Assembly (NCBI GenBank): GCA_023614405.1
Contig: CM042686.1
Coordinates: forward strand, 465,280,740-465,344,739
Source: Avena insularis
Taxonomy: Eukaryota > Streptophyta > Magnoliopsida > Poales > Poaceae
Length of the DNA: 64,000 nucleotides
Direction: 5' to 3'
Shown: positions 11,700 to 24,767 of the stretch, one piece after another
Position numbering within the stretch: the first letter of the stretch is position 1
Layout: every line of letters begins with the position of its first letter
The notes under the pieces: generated by a model
What the model saw: the letters and a program-made list of their open reading frames with translations, nothing else
Database searches by the model: none
What the model was told of the DNA's origin: nothing
Program-made: the position numbers and the translations under genes

Positions 11700-14600
11700 G
11701 TCTCCCACTTGCACTAGAGTCAATAATCTAGTTTGAAAAACTTTGCGTATTGAACACCTATGGCTTTCTGGTGTTGCATATACGCTATTGCTAGTGGTTA
11801 ACATAATCTTCGGATCTGACAATTTCAGGTCCGTGTGTATTTGCATGTCTTTGCGTCTCTACGGATCACTCATTCTCAAATGAGATGGCATTGTATAAAT
11901 TTGGTCCTTTGGTGAGACCTTTAGTTCGTTCGGCTCAAAATATGTTGATATTATTGTCACACAATATATCTTCATAGTATTAGCCCACTTTGAACCACAC
12001 CTAGTTTGATAACAAACTACTTAACACAAAGGCCCTCCTTTGCTGCTACTATAGCAGTTATATACTTAGCCTTTTGTTGTAGTATCCGTCACAATATATC
12101 AACTTTGGAACTCATCCAAATCCATAATGGAACATCCTTTCCATTATATTATGCCACCCATAGTCTAAATTGAGATAAATTTAATTTGTATCTTGTGACA
12201 AAACTAGTATCGATGTAACACTTTACAATGAACTACCTTTAACTATTTGTCACTTATACATTATATATTCTTAGTTCTTCAAAAGCTCATAAGAATATCT
12301 TTACTATTGTCCAATGATCATCTTATGAATCATTCTGGTATATGCTCATAACATTTGGAGCATAGGACATTCTGGATATATACATATCATGGTATAATCG
12401 ATCAGAATCTTCATGTGATTTTACTCACTAAGTGTTGAAACACTTGAATCTGAATACAATTCTTTCCATGCAGCAAGAACCTTTCTTGTTGTTTCCATAT
12501 TGAACCCTTTCAATATCTCATATTGAACCCTTTCAATATCTCATATTGAACCCTTTCAATATCTCATATTGAACCCTTTCAATATCTTATATATATGTAT
12601 GTATGGACAACCATATTAGCGACTTAATCTATCCATATAGATATTGATGCCTAATATTCCGGGTTTGCCCAAGTCTTTCATCGAAATCTTATTTTAATAA
12701 AATTCTTAACTTGTGTCAATTCAAGATACATCATTTCCAATCAACAATATGTCCTCTACATAATGTATTAGAAATATGTCTTAGCGCTCCCACTTAATTT
12801 CTTGCAAATGCAAGTATCTTCATCATCTCCGATGAATTTAAACTCTTTTAACAGTTTCATCACGGTGAATATTCCAACTCCGCTATGCTTACTTCAACTA
12901 TTGAAGTTTACATGCCCTTTTAGCACCCTTTGAATTAACAAAACCCTTTGGACCGTGTCATGTACACGTCCTAGGTAACCGTTCTATTAGAAGAACATTG
13001 TTTTGTTTATTCAACTACCATATACCAAATTATATGTAGTGGTTGCTACATTAATCCGTTAAGACTAAATATCGCTATGAAAGATCAAATCTTTTCATAG
13101 TCAACTCCTTGAACATTGTCGTAAACTTCTTTCCGACATGTCGACTATTTCATAGATGTTAAACATCCATGTCTATTTCTTTATAGATCCAAACACGACC
13201 GATAGGCTTCACGCCTTTCCGGAGGGTCTTCCAAGTTCAGAAACTTGATTTCTCGTGTATGGATACTATCACGGATTCTATGACTTCTAGTCATTTTATG
13301 GAGTCAGGGCCCATCATCGCTTCTTTGCATGTAGTTGGTTCATCATTGTCAAAACAATAACGACTTGCTTATCAAATCTTACTATTTGATTCTTACCGAC
13401 CCACACGGTTCTATAGGAACTTTAATCTCCGAGATCACACCTTTTGTAATCACGAGAGCCATGAGCATTGTGGCCGCCACCGGGACACTTCTCCGCCAAG
13501 CGCTACATAGCATATATAGCTAAGGTTCAACAACCTTATCAAAGTTCTATTGTCCTCCCACTTAACTTTTCGTGAAAAATTCCTTCTCAAGAAACTTGAC
13601 GTTCTAAGCGACAAACTCTTTTGTCCTCGGTGTTATGGAGGAATTCCCAACAAATTCTTTGGGATAACCTACAAAGACGTGCTTATCCGACTTTGGTTGT
13701 AAACATTTTACTTATGCATAGCATACCAAAATTTAAGAAAAGACAATTTGGGTTTTATCCCAAACCATAACTCATATGGTGTCATTTCAATGGATCACGA
13801 TGGTGCTCTTTTCAAAGGTAAAAAGCGGTAGTCTCTAAAGCTTCAATCCTTAAAACATAATGGCAGTTTTATAAATGACACCCTTGATCTTACCATGTCA
13901 AACATGGTTTCATTTTATCTCTCGAATATGCCATACTCCTATGGTTTATCGGGAAACACAAATCATGGAACAATTCCTCAAGTCTTAGGTGTTTTTGCTA
14001 AACATGTAACTCAAATATCTTCCTTTATGATTGAATCATAAACTCTTTATTTTCTTGTTACAATGATTTTCCACTTCATCTTGAAAGTCTTTGAACAATT
14101 TTCAAATGTTTCATACTTCTTCCTTATTAAGTAAATATACAGATATATTCACTCAAATTTTCGGAGAAAGCATATGAAGCAAAAAGATCCATCGCATATG
14201 GCTACACATAATGGACTATGCACATCAGCATGCACAATTTCCAATAAGCTAGTCATCCGTTCCTCTCTGGCCTATGGACGGAGTTTCAATTATCTCGAGG
14301 AAAGTCTCACATGCGTCAATTGATCAAAATCAAAGGCTCCAAAAATCCATCAACATGGAGTTTCTTCATGTTTTCTTTCAAATATAATTTAAACAGCGAT
14401 GTCACTTCATAAGTGATCTTTCAATCATTTGTCTTGCGACATTTTAGCAATAGTGTTTATGGATGTGATTTCTCCAACTAGACTTGTAAAAGTTCATCCA
14501 TCCTTTATGGAATACGGTAATTATTTGAACAACCATTGTTCTCATAATACCGGAACAAAATAACCATTATTTAAACAAATCTTGAAGGCTTGGTTTGATG

Positions 14601-15620
14601 ACAACGAAAAACACAATAACACTTTATTTGTTTTCGATGAACATCATCACTCATTCTCTTGCTGGTTACTTAGGCCATTGTAGTTCATGAATTGCGTTGT
14701 CCTGTATGACACTTCATACCAACCAATTCGGTATCCAATACCGGTATCCAATACCTAAGAACCACATTGTTTAACAAGCAAGGAATACAACCATAACATG
14801 TATATCTTCTATATACCCAAATTGGACATCTCTAACCTTATATTTTCTGCCAAATATTTTATAGATTCTCTTTCAGCAATTCCTTTTCTTTTAAAAGAAT
14901 CTATCAACATCAATAGTGGTGTCATCAACATGACACATGGTACAAAGCATATATAGTCAAATACTATTACCTTTGAACTTGCACTTTGAAGTGGATCACC
15001 ATCATCAAATGTTTGGTGTTCTTTCAAAAATCCATTCTTTAGTAATCTATTAGTGTAGTAAACATTTTACTTACATCTTCTATTCATCCTTATCATGACA
15101 ACTTTCATGATCAAGCTACTATAGCCTATAAGGAAGAATCGCGAGTATAATATCAGTTCCCAAAACCTTTTTGGTAGATTCGGATGCCTAGCATCTCCAT
15201 CCTTCACAAATTCTCATACAATATGAGAACATGTATTTTGCTAAATTATACTCTATCATAATGCAACCAAAAACATTGTTTCAGATATCACAATATCTTT
15301 TACACATGATGGTTTCTGAAACAATTTTCAGCTCCAATATAATCTTGATATTAAAACAACTTTTTGAATATCAATAATCATGGAGGCAAACATGATACTT
15401 TAGATACTAACATTGGAATTCTTACTCTTGATTTAATACTACTTATTAAACTTCATGGAGTAAATAGAGTTTGATGAAAGTTTGCAATAGGACTTATAAA
15501 CTTTAAATTGACATTCAAAACAATACGATACCAGTTCGTAAAGTAAATATCTAGAATTCTATAGTTCTATTATCTCAAATAAAAACTAAGCATAAGGTAG
15601 TGAACATATGCGAATGACTA
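11700..15620 (-). pseudogene. Element B decayed gag-pol interior
   Basis: No long frame survives on the minus strand, but traces of Copia gag-pol are in the expected order. Around 13640-13680 the reverse strand encodes VFVGYPKEFVGN, matching the end of Copia integrase. Around 13180-13348 it encodes KEAMMGPDS followed by stop-interrupted sequence, matching the start of the RT domain in F. RNase H-like remnants lie near 12030-12240. The gag start is lost: where F has ATG after TTGTTGTAG, B near 15617 has TCATTCGC. A reversed polypurine tract (GTCTCCCACTT) occupies 11700-11710. The rest (to 16664) is a non-coding leader collinear with 30779-31828 of F. Confidence 0.75.
12496..12587. repeat. Four tandem copies of a 23-bp unit
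   Basis: The unit CATATTGAACCCTTTCAATATCT starts at 12496, 12519, 12542 and 12565. Each unit contains an imperfect inverted repeat (ATTGAA...TTTCAAT). It lies inside the decayed pol of element B and looks like a local expansion, not a functional array. Confidence 0.9.
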
Positions 15621-16664
15621 CAACAAATTATGCAAATTCACTTTGATTTAGTTTATGACAAATTGAGTTCGACTAATCCAAATTAGAAATGAACTCCCAC
15701 TCAAAAACGACATCCCTTGTGTCCTTTTGGTGATTACATGAACCAAATCCACTACACCAAGTCCAATCATCACGTGAGTCGGTGTAGCTTCAAAGGCGAG
15801 CATCTATATGGGCATCATATCAACTATATGACTCATGCTTAACCTTTCGGTCCGTGTTCCGAGGCCATGTCTGTACATGCTAGGCTCGTCAAGTAAGAAC
15901 CTTAGTATTTGCGTGTGTAAAACTATCTTACACCCGTTCTATGAAAGCATAGAGTCGAGAACACCCGATCATCACGTGATGCGTCAAAACACGATCCACA
16001 AAATGGTGCATACTTAAGGAAGAACACATTTTTATCTTGATATCTAAAAGAGGGATCATCTTACAATGCTACAGAAAGTGCCAAACTAGCAGTATAAGAT
16101 GCTAACATCTAATGTGTAAAGTGAGATGATATGGTCCATGCATTTGATCTCTATCATTTGTATCGTGGTATGATCTCTATCATTCCTTTGTGTGTAAGGC
16201 CAAGGTCTATGGAACTTACACGTTGAGTGTGTTGTAAGAGTATCTATCATACATCTACTTACAACAATACCATATCAATACACTAGCCCAGCAACGATCT
16301 AAACTAGACGCCTCTAATTTATCAATTGCAAGTTTTACGTGGCTTAGGGCTTTCGGAGATAGAACCGTTCTTACCTACGAACATGAACCACAACGAGGAT
16401 AACTAAGTTATTAGCAACTCGTTGTAAATCAGATATTGACTATAGTAGGAGAGACAGAAACCCGCCATCCACTTATGCAAAACAAGTTGCATGTCAGTCA
16501 TTGAACCGGTCTCATGTACGATGATATGTAAGGTTGGTCCGGGCCGCTTCATCCCACTATGCCACCAATATCCAAAATACATAGAAGATGCAATAACATG
16601 ATCATCATCGCCCACATATCAACATATGTGTACTACCCGTGCTAAGCACCTACGCATAGATCAA

Positions 16665-16676
16665 GCTCTGATACCA
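16665..16676 (-). other. Element B primer-binding site
   Basis: GCTCTGATACCA on the plus strand is the reverse of the initiator-Met site TGGTATCAGAGC. It lies one base from the 5' LTR boundary and fixes element B on the minus strand. Confidence 0.9.
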
Positions 16677-16677
16677 C

Positions 16678-18365
16678 AGTTGGGTCCGCAACATAGAAAA
16701 CAAAAAATTTCCTACGGTGTGAACTACACGCCAAGATCTATCTACTAGGTACAAAGCAACGGGTGGACATACATCCATGGAGAACTTACCCTCGAAGACA
16801 ACGAGCTTTGTTAACGAGTAGGAACTCGTGGTTGATGTAGTCGTACACTTGCCGATCTCAAGATCGTGATGAAGTCCAACAGGTCCGGCTCCAGCACCAC
16901 CAAGTCCAGCACCACCAAGTCCAGCACCGCAAAGCAGCGGTGCATCCGTGATCGCACACACGTCCGGTACCCCGACAACCTCCGTTCCTCGCTCCAGGAA
17001 AGCAGTGGAAGCAGCAACTCCTTTCCAGATAAATCCACCGGGAACATGTATCTCGCTAATCCGAGACCATGGGGGAATAATACTAGAGGGGGAGAGAGAT
17101 CCATCATAAGGAGGTGTTTGTGAGAAGTGAGGAGGGGGGTGGCCTTTTATAGGAGGAGGGGGGGTGCCCCTCCTTCATGGCCGGTGCATGGAGGAGGTGC
17201 CCCTTCACCTCCTCCATTCATGTGGTGGTAACTCCCTCCACATAAATTTGCCCCTTCACATTCTCTTTTAAAGTCTCCACTTTAAATGCATTAAATTTCT
17301 CCAAATTTAATGCTCTCTCATTTAATAAAACTCTTTTATTATTTTTATTCAGAATTTTGTTAATTACTTTAATTAACAAACATTCACATAAAACCCCCTG
17401 CAACATTTCAATATTACATGCAGAACCAATTTCAGCAATTTCACCAAAGCAGTTTGGTGTCTATTGAAATAATTCCAGCGCTTTCTTAAATCTTTATCTG
17501 AAACATATTTGCTCCAAATGGTGTCGGTATCCCTTAAGTGTGTCACCCTACGGTTCGCGAATAATGCAGACATGATCGAGACCCCTCTCCGATCAATAAT
17601 CAGAAGTGGGACCTGGAGATCCATACTGACTACTACACATTCAACGATGACTTCTGTGATCGTGAGAACCTTTAACGCTAGTAACTAAATCCCTTTGTCC
17701 CGCGATATATTACATGTCCGAGATTCGATCATCGGTATCTCCATACCTAGTTTGATCTCGTTACCGACATGCACTCTTTTCTCGTTCCCGTGATATATTC
17801 TAGTGATCACATCACTTGCTTGCAAGCTATTTCAATATGATATCACCGAGAGGGCCTAGAGTATATCTATCCGTCATCGGGATGGACAAATCCCACTCTT
17901 GATCCATGAGCCTCAACATAACACCTTTGTAGCACTGAACCCACCTTTATAGTCACCCTGTTACGGTGTGATGTTTGATGTTATCAAGATACTCTTCCGG
18001 TGTTAGCAATTAACATGATCTCATGGTCTAAGGACTAAGATTACTTCGTATGATGTTATAGCAATATAAACATAATGACTTGATCAAAATGCTATACTTC
18101 GGATGAATGTTCATCACATCATTCCACCAATGGTGTGACCTTGTTATTAACAACATCCAATGTCTATGATCAGGAAACCTTGATCATCTTGTTAATCAAC
18201 AAGCTAGTCTATAAGAGAGGCATAAGGAACCCTTTTTGTTTATTAAACACACATGTATTGATGTTTCCAATCAATACAATTATAGCATGCAAAATAAACA
18301 TTTATCATAAACATGGAATAAGATAATAACCACTTTATTATTGCCTCTCGGGCATATTCCCTTCA
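16678..18365 (-). repeat. Element B 5' LTR
   Basis: This 1688 bp LTR matches 10021-11699. The first base of the expected TG terminus is A here, so it begins AGTTGGGTCC. A 15-bp unit (CACCACCAAGTCCAG) is duplicated at 16895-16924 but single in the other LTR. The TATA motif is at 17143-17152 on the minus strand. Confidence 0.93.
17143..17152 (-). promoter_or_regulatory. Probable TATA box in element B 5' LTR
   Basis: CTATAAAAGG on the reverse strand, in the same place as in the other LTR. Being in the 5' LTR, this would be the copy driving element transcription. Confidence 0.65.
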
Positions 18366-18370
18366 GAGAC
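18366..18370. repeat. Right copy of target duplication GAGAC (element B)
   Basis: GAGAC follows B's CCCTTCA terminus and is followed at once by TGTAACACC, the start of A's 3' LTR. It matches 10016-10020. Confidence 0.92.
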
Positions 18371-21300
18371 TGTAACACCCCAGCATTTAGGAACTAACGA
18401 AGGGTAGAAATAGGAATTTGTGCATATTCATGCATTCATCTGTAAAATCAGGGTAAATTTTTCGCCAAACAAAAACCTAAAGAGATCAGAGTTTCTTTCA
18501 CTGTCTAGAGGTAGGAATAGCTCTATGAGGTGATTGCTATAAATTTTGACATGACCTTTAGGCATTACTGTGTTTTGGGGGGAACATTTTGAATTCACAT
18601 TTGAAATTCAAATAATTTGAATCATATTTAAAAATTAGAAGTTAGAATCATTAAGTGGTTTTCCAAAATAGGTATTAACATTTTTTGGTTATATTATAGA
18701 TATATTAAACAACAATATAAATTTAAGAACAGGAAATACAAACAAGAAATGAATTCTTATTCTTTTCTTTATTCCATAATCAATATTACAAATAGAGATC
18801 ATTACATAAAGACAAATAGTTACAAGGAAGAAATTCCAATAAAATGAATCTTTATTTAATCATAGAAATATTGTTACAAGATTCTTTACAAAAAGAATAA
18901 AGGGAAATTACAACACAACCTATCCATCTATTCCTCTACTATATCTTGACAATCCATGCTTTATTCCTGCAAAAAAAGATAAACCACTACAACAAAGAAA
19001 GAAAAATGTTAGTGATTAGTTTTAATCTCAGTGGTGAACAGTGAAGTGCACTGTTCATTTTACATCATAGAGTAATTTGAAGGGGCAAGTTTCACCAAAG
19101 AGTAGTATCCGTTCTTTTAAGTAAATAGTTCCAGTATCACAACATAAGCCAAAAGAGACAAGTGACAAGTTTCACCAGGGCAAGTAACCAGTCAAAGGGT
19201 AGATAGTAAAAGTCCAATTACTTGATCTCATCCATAGCCAAAGCTAGTAGAGAAGCAGCTTACACACCTAAATGCATGCATTGAGGTGTCAACAGCAGAG
19301 AGCAAAGGGCCAGCTCAAGTTACATCCGTATAGAGCAAAGCAAGCTCTACTACTCACTTCACAGCAAGCTCAACCACAACTTCTCACCAGCACAACCAAG
19401 AACAACACAAGAATAGCACCAGATCTTACCATAATAGCATTAGATCAGACCATTTTCCACCACAGAAAACCCAGGCATCACCAGCTAAGATGGTGACTTG
19501 AGGAGAGGGAAGCATTGGGTGGACAACAAGGTCACATGAACAACAACACCAGGAGGAGCAAGCCAAGGCCAAAGGGGAAGGCAGCAACAGGTCAGCACAA
19601 GGCTACCAAGGGTAATCCCCAACATTTTCAATCCAATAGTGAATCTAGAGCATATTCATATGAGTAATCATGTTTATATATGGATCTGATCATGCAAGTA
19701 CATGATACATGCATAAGAAATAAACCACCAAGTAAAAACAAGGGGTTTCTACTTGAGGATGGTCTCAGACCAGCATCATAGACCAGGGGATCTAGTTTTA
19801 ACTAGATGATACTCATCATAGCTACTGGTACAGGGCACATCCCCAACTGGGTAGCACCTCTGTACCAACAAGTTCATCACTTCTTGAGAACAAGCCTAAG
19901 CTTCATCTTTTAAAAACACTTAAACATTTTCCTAAATGATTTAGGAATCATCTATAACAACATTCAACATGTATCATAAGTCAGAGCCTTTGATCATAAA
20001 AGTTTTACACTAAAAGCATCAGCCAAAGCTATATCGGCCAGCAGTAAGGCATCATCACTCAAAAAGAGTGAGCCCACAATCACAGCCACACAGATAGCCA
20101 CACCAATTTAAAGTTGCTCAACCAAGTGTTCTCTGACAGAGAACAAGGTAACACCAACAAGATCATCAGAGTGCTAACTAACAAAGATAGAGCAACATAT
20201 CATGCTCAACAGAGAGTATCACATGCACCACTAGCAGGTTAACATCCAGGAGATTAACACAATCATATTAACCCTAGAAACCTAACTGGACATCACTTCA
20301 AGGAGGGTCAAACCCTAGACATTTAGGGATGAACCCTAAATGGAGAGATCTCTCACCAGTGACCACATGGCAAGGATTAGAGTTAAGAGAGAGCACACGG
20401 AGGAGAAGTAGAAGAACTTACTCGAGGTCCTCATAAATTTATTTGAAGAGGAAGCAAAGAGGAGGCCGGTGGTAGAGGGGTAGCGGCACGGGGAGCACCT
20501 GAGGGGCGCTGCAACCCACGCCTGCATACAATAGTGGCGGTCATTGAGGATAGCACCACGAGCACCACAGGATCAGCGGGGAAGAGCTAGAACATGACAA
20601 ACCCTAACCCTAGCTTCATGTAGAAGAGGGCACCAGCGATGAATCGGCTTGGACAGTGATGTGCTGCAGCCTTGTCTTGGTTGTCCTACACCGCGGCGGC
20701 CAAACTTGGCCGGAATCGAGCATAGCAGCGGTGGCATCGAGCGCCAGGGAGGGTTGAGAGCGATAGGGGTGAGAGAGAGAGTGTGTGCGCGTGGGGGGTA
20801 CTCGGCCGGTGGACTGCCCAGTACAACCCAGGTGGTCTTTGACCAGGCCGGTTGGGCCGGGTCTGGTTGGGCTGGGCCAGCCCAGTGGGCCGGGTCCATA
20901 TCTCAAAAGACATATGTAAAAATAAATATTTACAAATATACCCCTGAAACAAAATAAGCTCTAGAAAAATAAATAAAAATCCTAAAAATACAAATAATAT
21001 ATTTGTGAAATCACAAAAATATCCTTTATCCAACGAGAATAATAGATAGTAAATTTCAATAATTAAATATAGTTCTATTATTAAAATTGTATATATCCTT
21101 TTTGGGATTTTAGAAAAATATACAAAACACTTAAAATTGAATAAAATTCATTTTTAAGATTCTAAAAGGAAGTACTATTAAAAAAATTCTAGTTTTTATT
21201 TTGAGAAGTAAATCATGTATAATAGAAATAAAGTCTTATTTCCTTAAAGGAATTTTTGTTAAATACTTAAAAGAGTTAAAATTCAAATAAATTCATTTTT

Positions 21301-22952
21301 AAACTCTTAAATAGTACTAGTTATTATTAAATTGCTAAATGTCAAAGTAATTGGAATTTAATGATTCTTGAGTAATGCTTTTCTTTTATTATATTAAAAG
21401 AAACTTAAAACCTTTATAAGGTGGGTAAAACACACAAAGAAGAAGAAAACAAATCATAGCATGACATTACTATGCAATGCATATTGCTTCTTTAAATATT
21501 GTCCTTACCGGGCAATAATGGTTTTCTGTAGAAACCGAAGCTCAAGGTCAGGTGGAAATATCCGACTCCACTACCTTGCAGTCACAAGGCAAGTTCATCA
21601 CTTGCTCATGTCCTTTGAAGAGTCTTTATGGAAGTATTTGAAAATTGTGTGTTATCACCTATGTTCTAAAGAAGACAGAAAATAAGTATCTCCCAAAAAA
21701 ATGAAATGCTATTATCATCCTAAGTGATGATAAATACTAAGAATTGCATGGTAATCTAAGATTCCAATTGCAAAACAACTAGGATTTAATAACCCATGAC
21801 ATCAGTGATTCTAGCGCCGTATATTACGCGTTAACCATAAGATTTGGAATGGGACGGAGAAGTCAGCTGTATCTTCTTCCTCTCGCATGCATCCGGATGG
21901 CCAGGTCATGGTTGTTATCCTCGTAGCATGCATTTATTGGTAATTCGTAGAGGATATGCAGCATATGGGTGGGAACCCTCAACGTCCAACGATAGTTCTG
22001 GCATCTGACGGTCTGTACTAACCATTGCCGTAATTCAAGATGTCGGCATGGCGTACACCAAGGGGACATGTGGGGTCGCGAAGGGGGCAGTGATTGGCTT
22101 GGATCATCTACTAGGCCCCACATCATGGAATTGTGGACAGGAAAGTACGCCCGGTTGTGCAACAAGGAGTTGGTCTCTTATGTGTAAAGCAACACACCTC
22201 TGCAGAGTATAAGAATTGTGACATGTTACTCCCTATTTCGGGAAGGAGCTATGAACGCGTCAGGAAAGGAACTGCATGAAGTTCTGGTCAACCTTCGAAG
22301 GCTGATGGGCATAGTTTTGATAATTAAAATCAATCTTTGAAGAAATGTTTACCAAAACTGCATAGTACCAAGGACTTATTGTCCAAGGTGGTAGATAGAG
22401 CATCAAACTTCCCACCTTGCATATAGTGAACTTGCTGGGTAACGCTGTTACTCACCCTTTCCTTTGAACCCCTTGCTAGACTTTGAGGGTCGAAAGGGTG
22501 ACCAGGTGTATGCTATGGAGGTCTAGAACGACATCTACTATGAAGAGCCGGACCTATCTGGTGGAATCAAAGGAGTGGACTACGGGATACACTATGGAGC
22601 TGAAGACAACGAGTTAGAGTAGTTGTCAGGCCGTACTCTAGTTACCTAGGTTGAGCCGAGCAACACGAACTCTATAGAATAAGCTGTTGAGCTCACGTCT
22701 TTGTTACCGTTGTGTTTTTCGTTCTTCCACTGAACTTATGAGATAAGTTATTTTGTTTGTAAGTTTGAACCTCTTGAAGTCTCGAACTTCTGGTATTGTA
22801 ATAATAATGAAGTGTGTATGTTTGTAGTTTGGACCCGCAATGTTTCTGTTGTACCACTCTAATGGATGTGATATTTACAGAACAGTGTTCTATGGATGTC
22901 ATGTCAACGACTCTAGTGTACTACACGTGCAGTGGTATGCTGGGTCACCTCA
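18371..22952 (+). repeat. Element A 3' LTR, complete
   Basis: This 4582 bp LTR starts TGTAACACCCC and ends GGTCACCTCA. From 19268 on it matches the 5' LTR. A GC-rich block lies at about 20460-20900. Frames such as 20649-20957 arise from that block and are not kept in the partner LTR. The next bases, ACCTC, would be the right target duplication, but the left copy is outside the window. Confidence 0.92.
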
Positions 22953-24464
22953 ACCTCGCAGGGAGTTACACACATCCGATGCCTGACGATGACTCTCGCT
23001 CCTCTGATCCAGCATCAATTGCGGAAGTAGAGCTCCAGAATCTGAATCCCACGGAGCGACGGTGCTCCACGATGAAGAAGACTCCTGCTCGCGTGATCCA
23101 GACTTGGGACCACGGTCACGGGAGAGAGAGAATCAACTAGAGGTCTCCACAAAATAGAGAGAACCTTTTATTGATTATTATGTACTTAATTTGCCAAAAT
23201 ACCTCTCTTTATATAGGGAAAAACCCCCAATAGCCAACTAGCTTAGCCATGTGGGATTAAACAAGGGAGAGGGGAGAGGGGGGCTGGCCACCACCAGCCA
23301 GGGCCCAAGTGGGCCCCACACTGGGTGCCTTGGCCCAGCCGGCCACCCCCTCCTCCTTCTTCCCTTCGGTCTTTCCCTCATGGGCCCTTCCCCCTCTCGA
23401 TTTGGCCCAATTAGGTATTTGACCCTTGTTTAATTCTTTTTATTTTATTGAATAAATATAAATGAATGATCATATCAATATTCAACATTCACTTACATAT
23501 TATTCAATCCCCGTTGATGTGGAACTCATTCCCTCTCATTTTGGACATCCTCTAGACTTACCAAAACCATTCTGGTTTTCTCTCTTTTCTTTTCTTTGGT
23601 GATTCTGCCGATCCTAAACACTCTCTAAGCATCATCAAGCCCTTAAGCGTGATACCCCATGGTTCGGTAACACTCCAGACATGGTCGGGACCCTCCCGCA
23701 CCAATGATCAATAGAGGGACCTGGATGGCCATGTGACCCCTGTGCATTCCACGAAATCTTTCATCGTTTGAACCATGAACGTTGTGTCTTATTCCTTTTG
23801 CTCTCGATACTTGCATTATCCGAGATCTGATCAATGACATCACCATGTCATGTTCAATCTCGTTATCAACAAATACTACTTGAATCGTTCCAACAAGTGA
23901 TATCCCTGTTATCAAATCACACGCTGTGCAGCTATTGGATATAACTTCTCCGAGTGGGCCCTCAAGTATCTATTCCGTCACGCGGATGTACAAATCCCGC
24001 TCTTGATGCATATTGACTCAACTGTTCCTCCAAATACCTTAACACACCTTTATGCTCACCATGTCACCGAGTGATGTTTGATGCTACCAAAGTACCCTCG
24101 GGTAATAGTGATTGATATGGCCTCACAGTACACTAAGTCTATTCGAATCATCGTAACTTGAACTTCGTGACATGATTGGGTCACGATGCTGATGATGGGT
24201 ATAGCTCATCATCTCATTCTCACAAAGAGGTGACTCCATTGTCAACTAGCATAAATGCCACATGATCAGGAAACCTTGATCATTTGTTGACCAATGAACT
24301 AGTGACTAGAGTTTCACCGGGAACTCCTGGTTGTTTATATATCACACGTGTATTGATGTTTCCTTTCAATACAGTTATAGCATGATATAAAACTTAATCA
24401 TAAACTTTATGAAAATATGATAATAATCCTTATTACTATTTGTTTGTAGGGAATATTTCCAACA
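22953..24464 (-). repeat. Element C LTR, incomplete at its 3' end
   Basis: The terminus at 24464 is followed by the polypurine tract, so this is the 3' LTR read on the minus strand. The end next to element A lacks a proper LTR terminus. GC-rich self-complementary stretches at about 23270-23350 lie upstream, in element sense, of a TATA box at 23205-23218. Confidence 0.8.
23205..23218 (-). promoter_or_regulatory. Probable TATA box in element C LTR
   Basis: The reverse strand reads CCCTATATAAAGAG, a strong plant TATA match, just after a GC-rich segment in element sense. Confidence 0.65.
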
Positions 24465-24767
24465 GTCTCCCACTTGCACTAGAGTACAAATAAACTAGCT
24501 GCATTTGTTCCTAAGCATTGGCACTAAATATCCCGGCACCTTTGAACATGCTTGCTCATGGAAGAGGTTGAGTCTTGGGTTTGTACTTTACTGTCCCAAA
24601 TCCTTTGCAACTTACTAATGTCACCTTGATTGACATTAATACTTTATCATTTTATGCTAACATCTTTGTGTATGCATCGTAGTTATGGCGGCAGAATGAG
24701 GTCGGTTTCTAGGAGCCAACAGTGACTTTAGATCAACCACTTCGAGCTTTTTCATGGGACTGTGCCC

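Larger units (their letters stand above)
10021..18365 (-). mobile_element. Element B: Copia LTR retrotransposon with decayed interior
   Basis: This insertion is bounded by GAGAC on both sides. Its two LTRs (10021-11699 and 16678-18365) read TGAAGGG...ACCCAACA on the minus strand. A reversed polypurine tract (11700-11710) and a reversed initiator-Met primer-binding site (16665-16676) fix the minus orientation. The LTR is of the same family as element F and resembles the BARE/WIS/Angela type. The internal 5 kb is the size of F's interior and keeps recognisable pol fragments, but no long frame survives. Confidence 0.93.
1..22952 (+). mobile_element. Element A: Ty3/Gypsy chromovirus LTR retrotransposon with ORF0
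   Basis: Two long direct repeats (1-3684 and 18371-22952) flank an internal region with, in order, an initiator-Met primer-binding site, ORF0, gag with two zinc knuckles, protease, reverse transcriptase, RNase H, integrase and a chromodomain, then a polypurine tract. Protease-RT-RNase H-integrase order is that of Ty3/Gypsy, and the chromodomain places it among chromoviruses, probably near Tekay/Del. The first ~900 bases of the 5' LTR lie outside the window. Without the 8.35 kb insertion B, the internal part is about 6.3 kb. Every coding part carries stops or frameshifts, so it is not autonomous now. The clade name is inference. Confidence 0.92.
22953..24767 (-). mobile_element. Element C: remnant of a second Copia family
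   Basis: An LTR fragment (22953-24464) ends in TTTCCAACA, so on the minus strand it begins TGTTGGAAATATTCCC, close to the BARE/WIS/Angela type. A reversed polypurine tract (GTCTCCCACTT, 24465-24475) and about 290 bases of internal sequence follow. No coding frame is readable in that stretch. The left side is cut by A and the right side by D, so C is older than both. No target duplication can be shown. Confidence 0.8.

Noticed and set aside
10021..11736. Frames such as 10209-10451 and 11467-11736 as small genes
   Set aside because: They lie in the LTR of B and recur, with indels, in the other LTRs of the family.
12496..12587. Tandem 23-bp units as a CRISPR-like array
   Set aside because: The units are directly adjacent with no spacers, and the DNA is plant nuclear.
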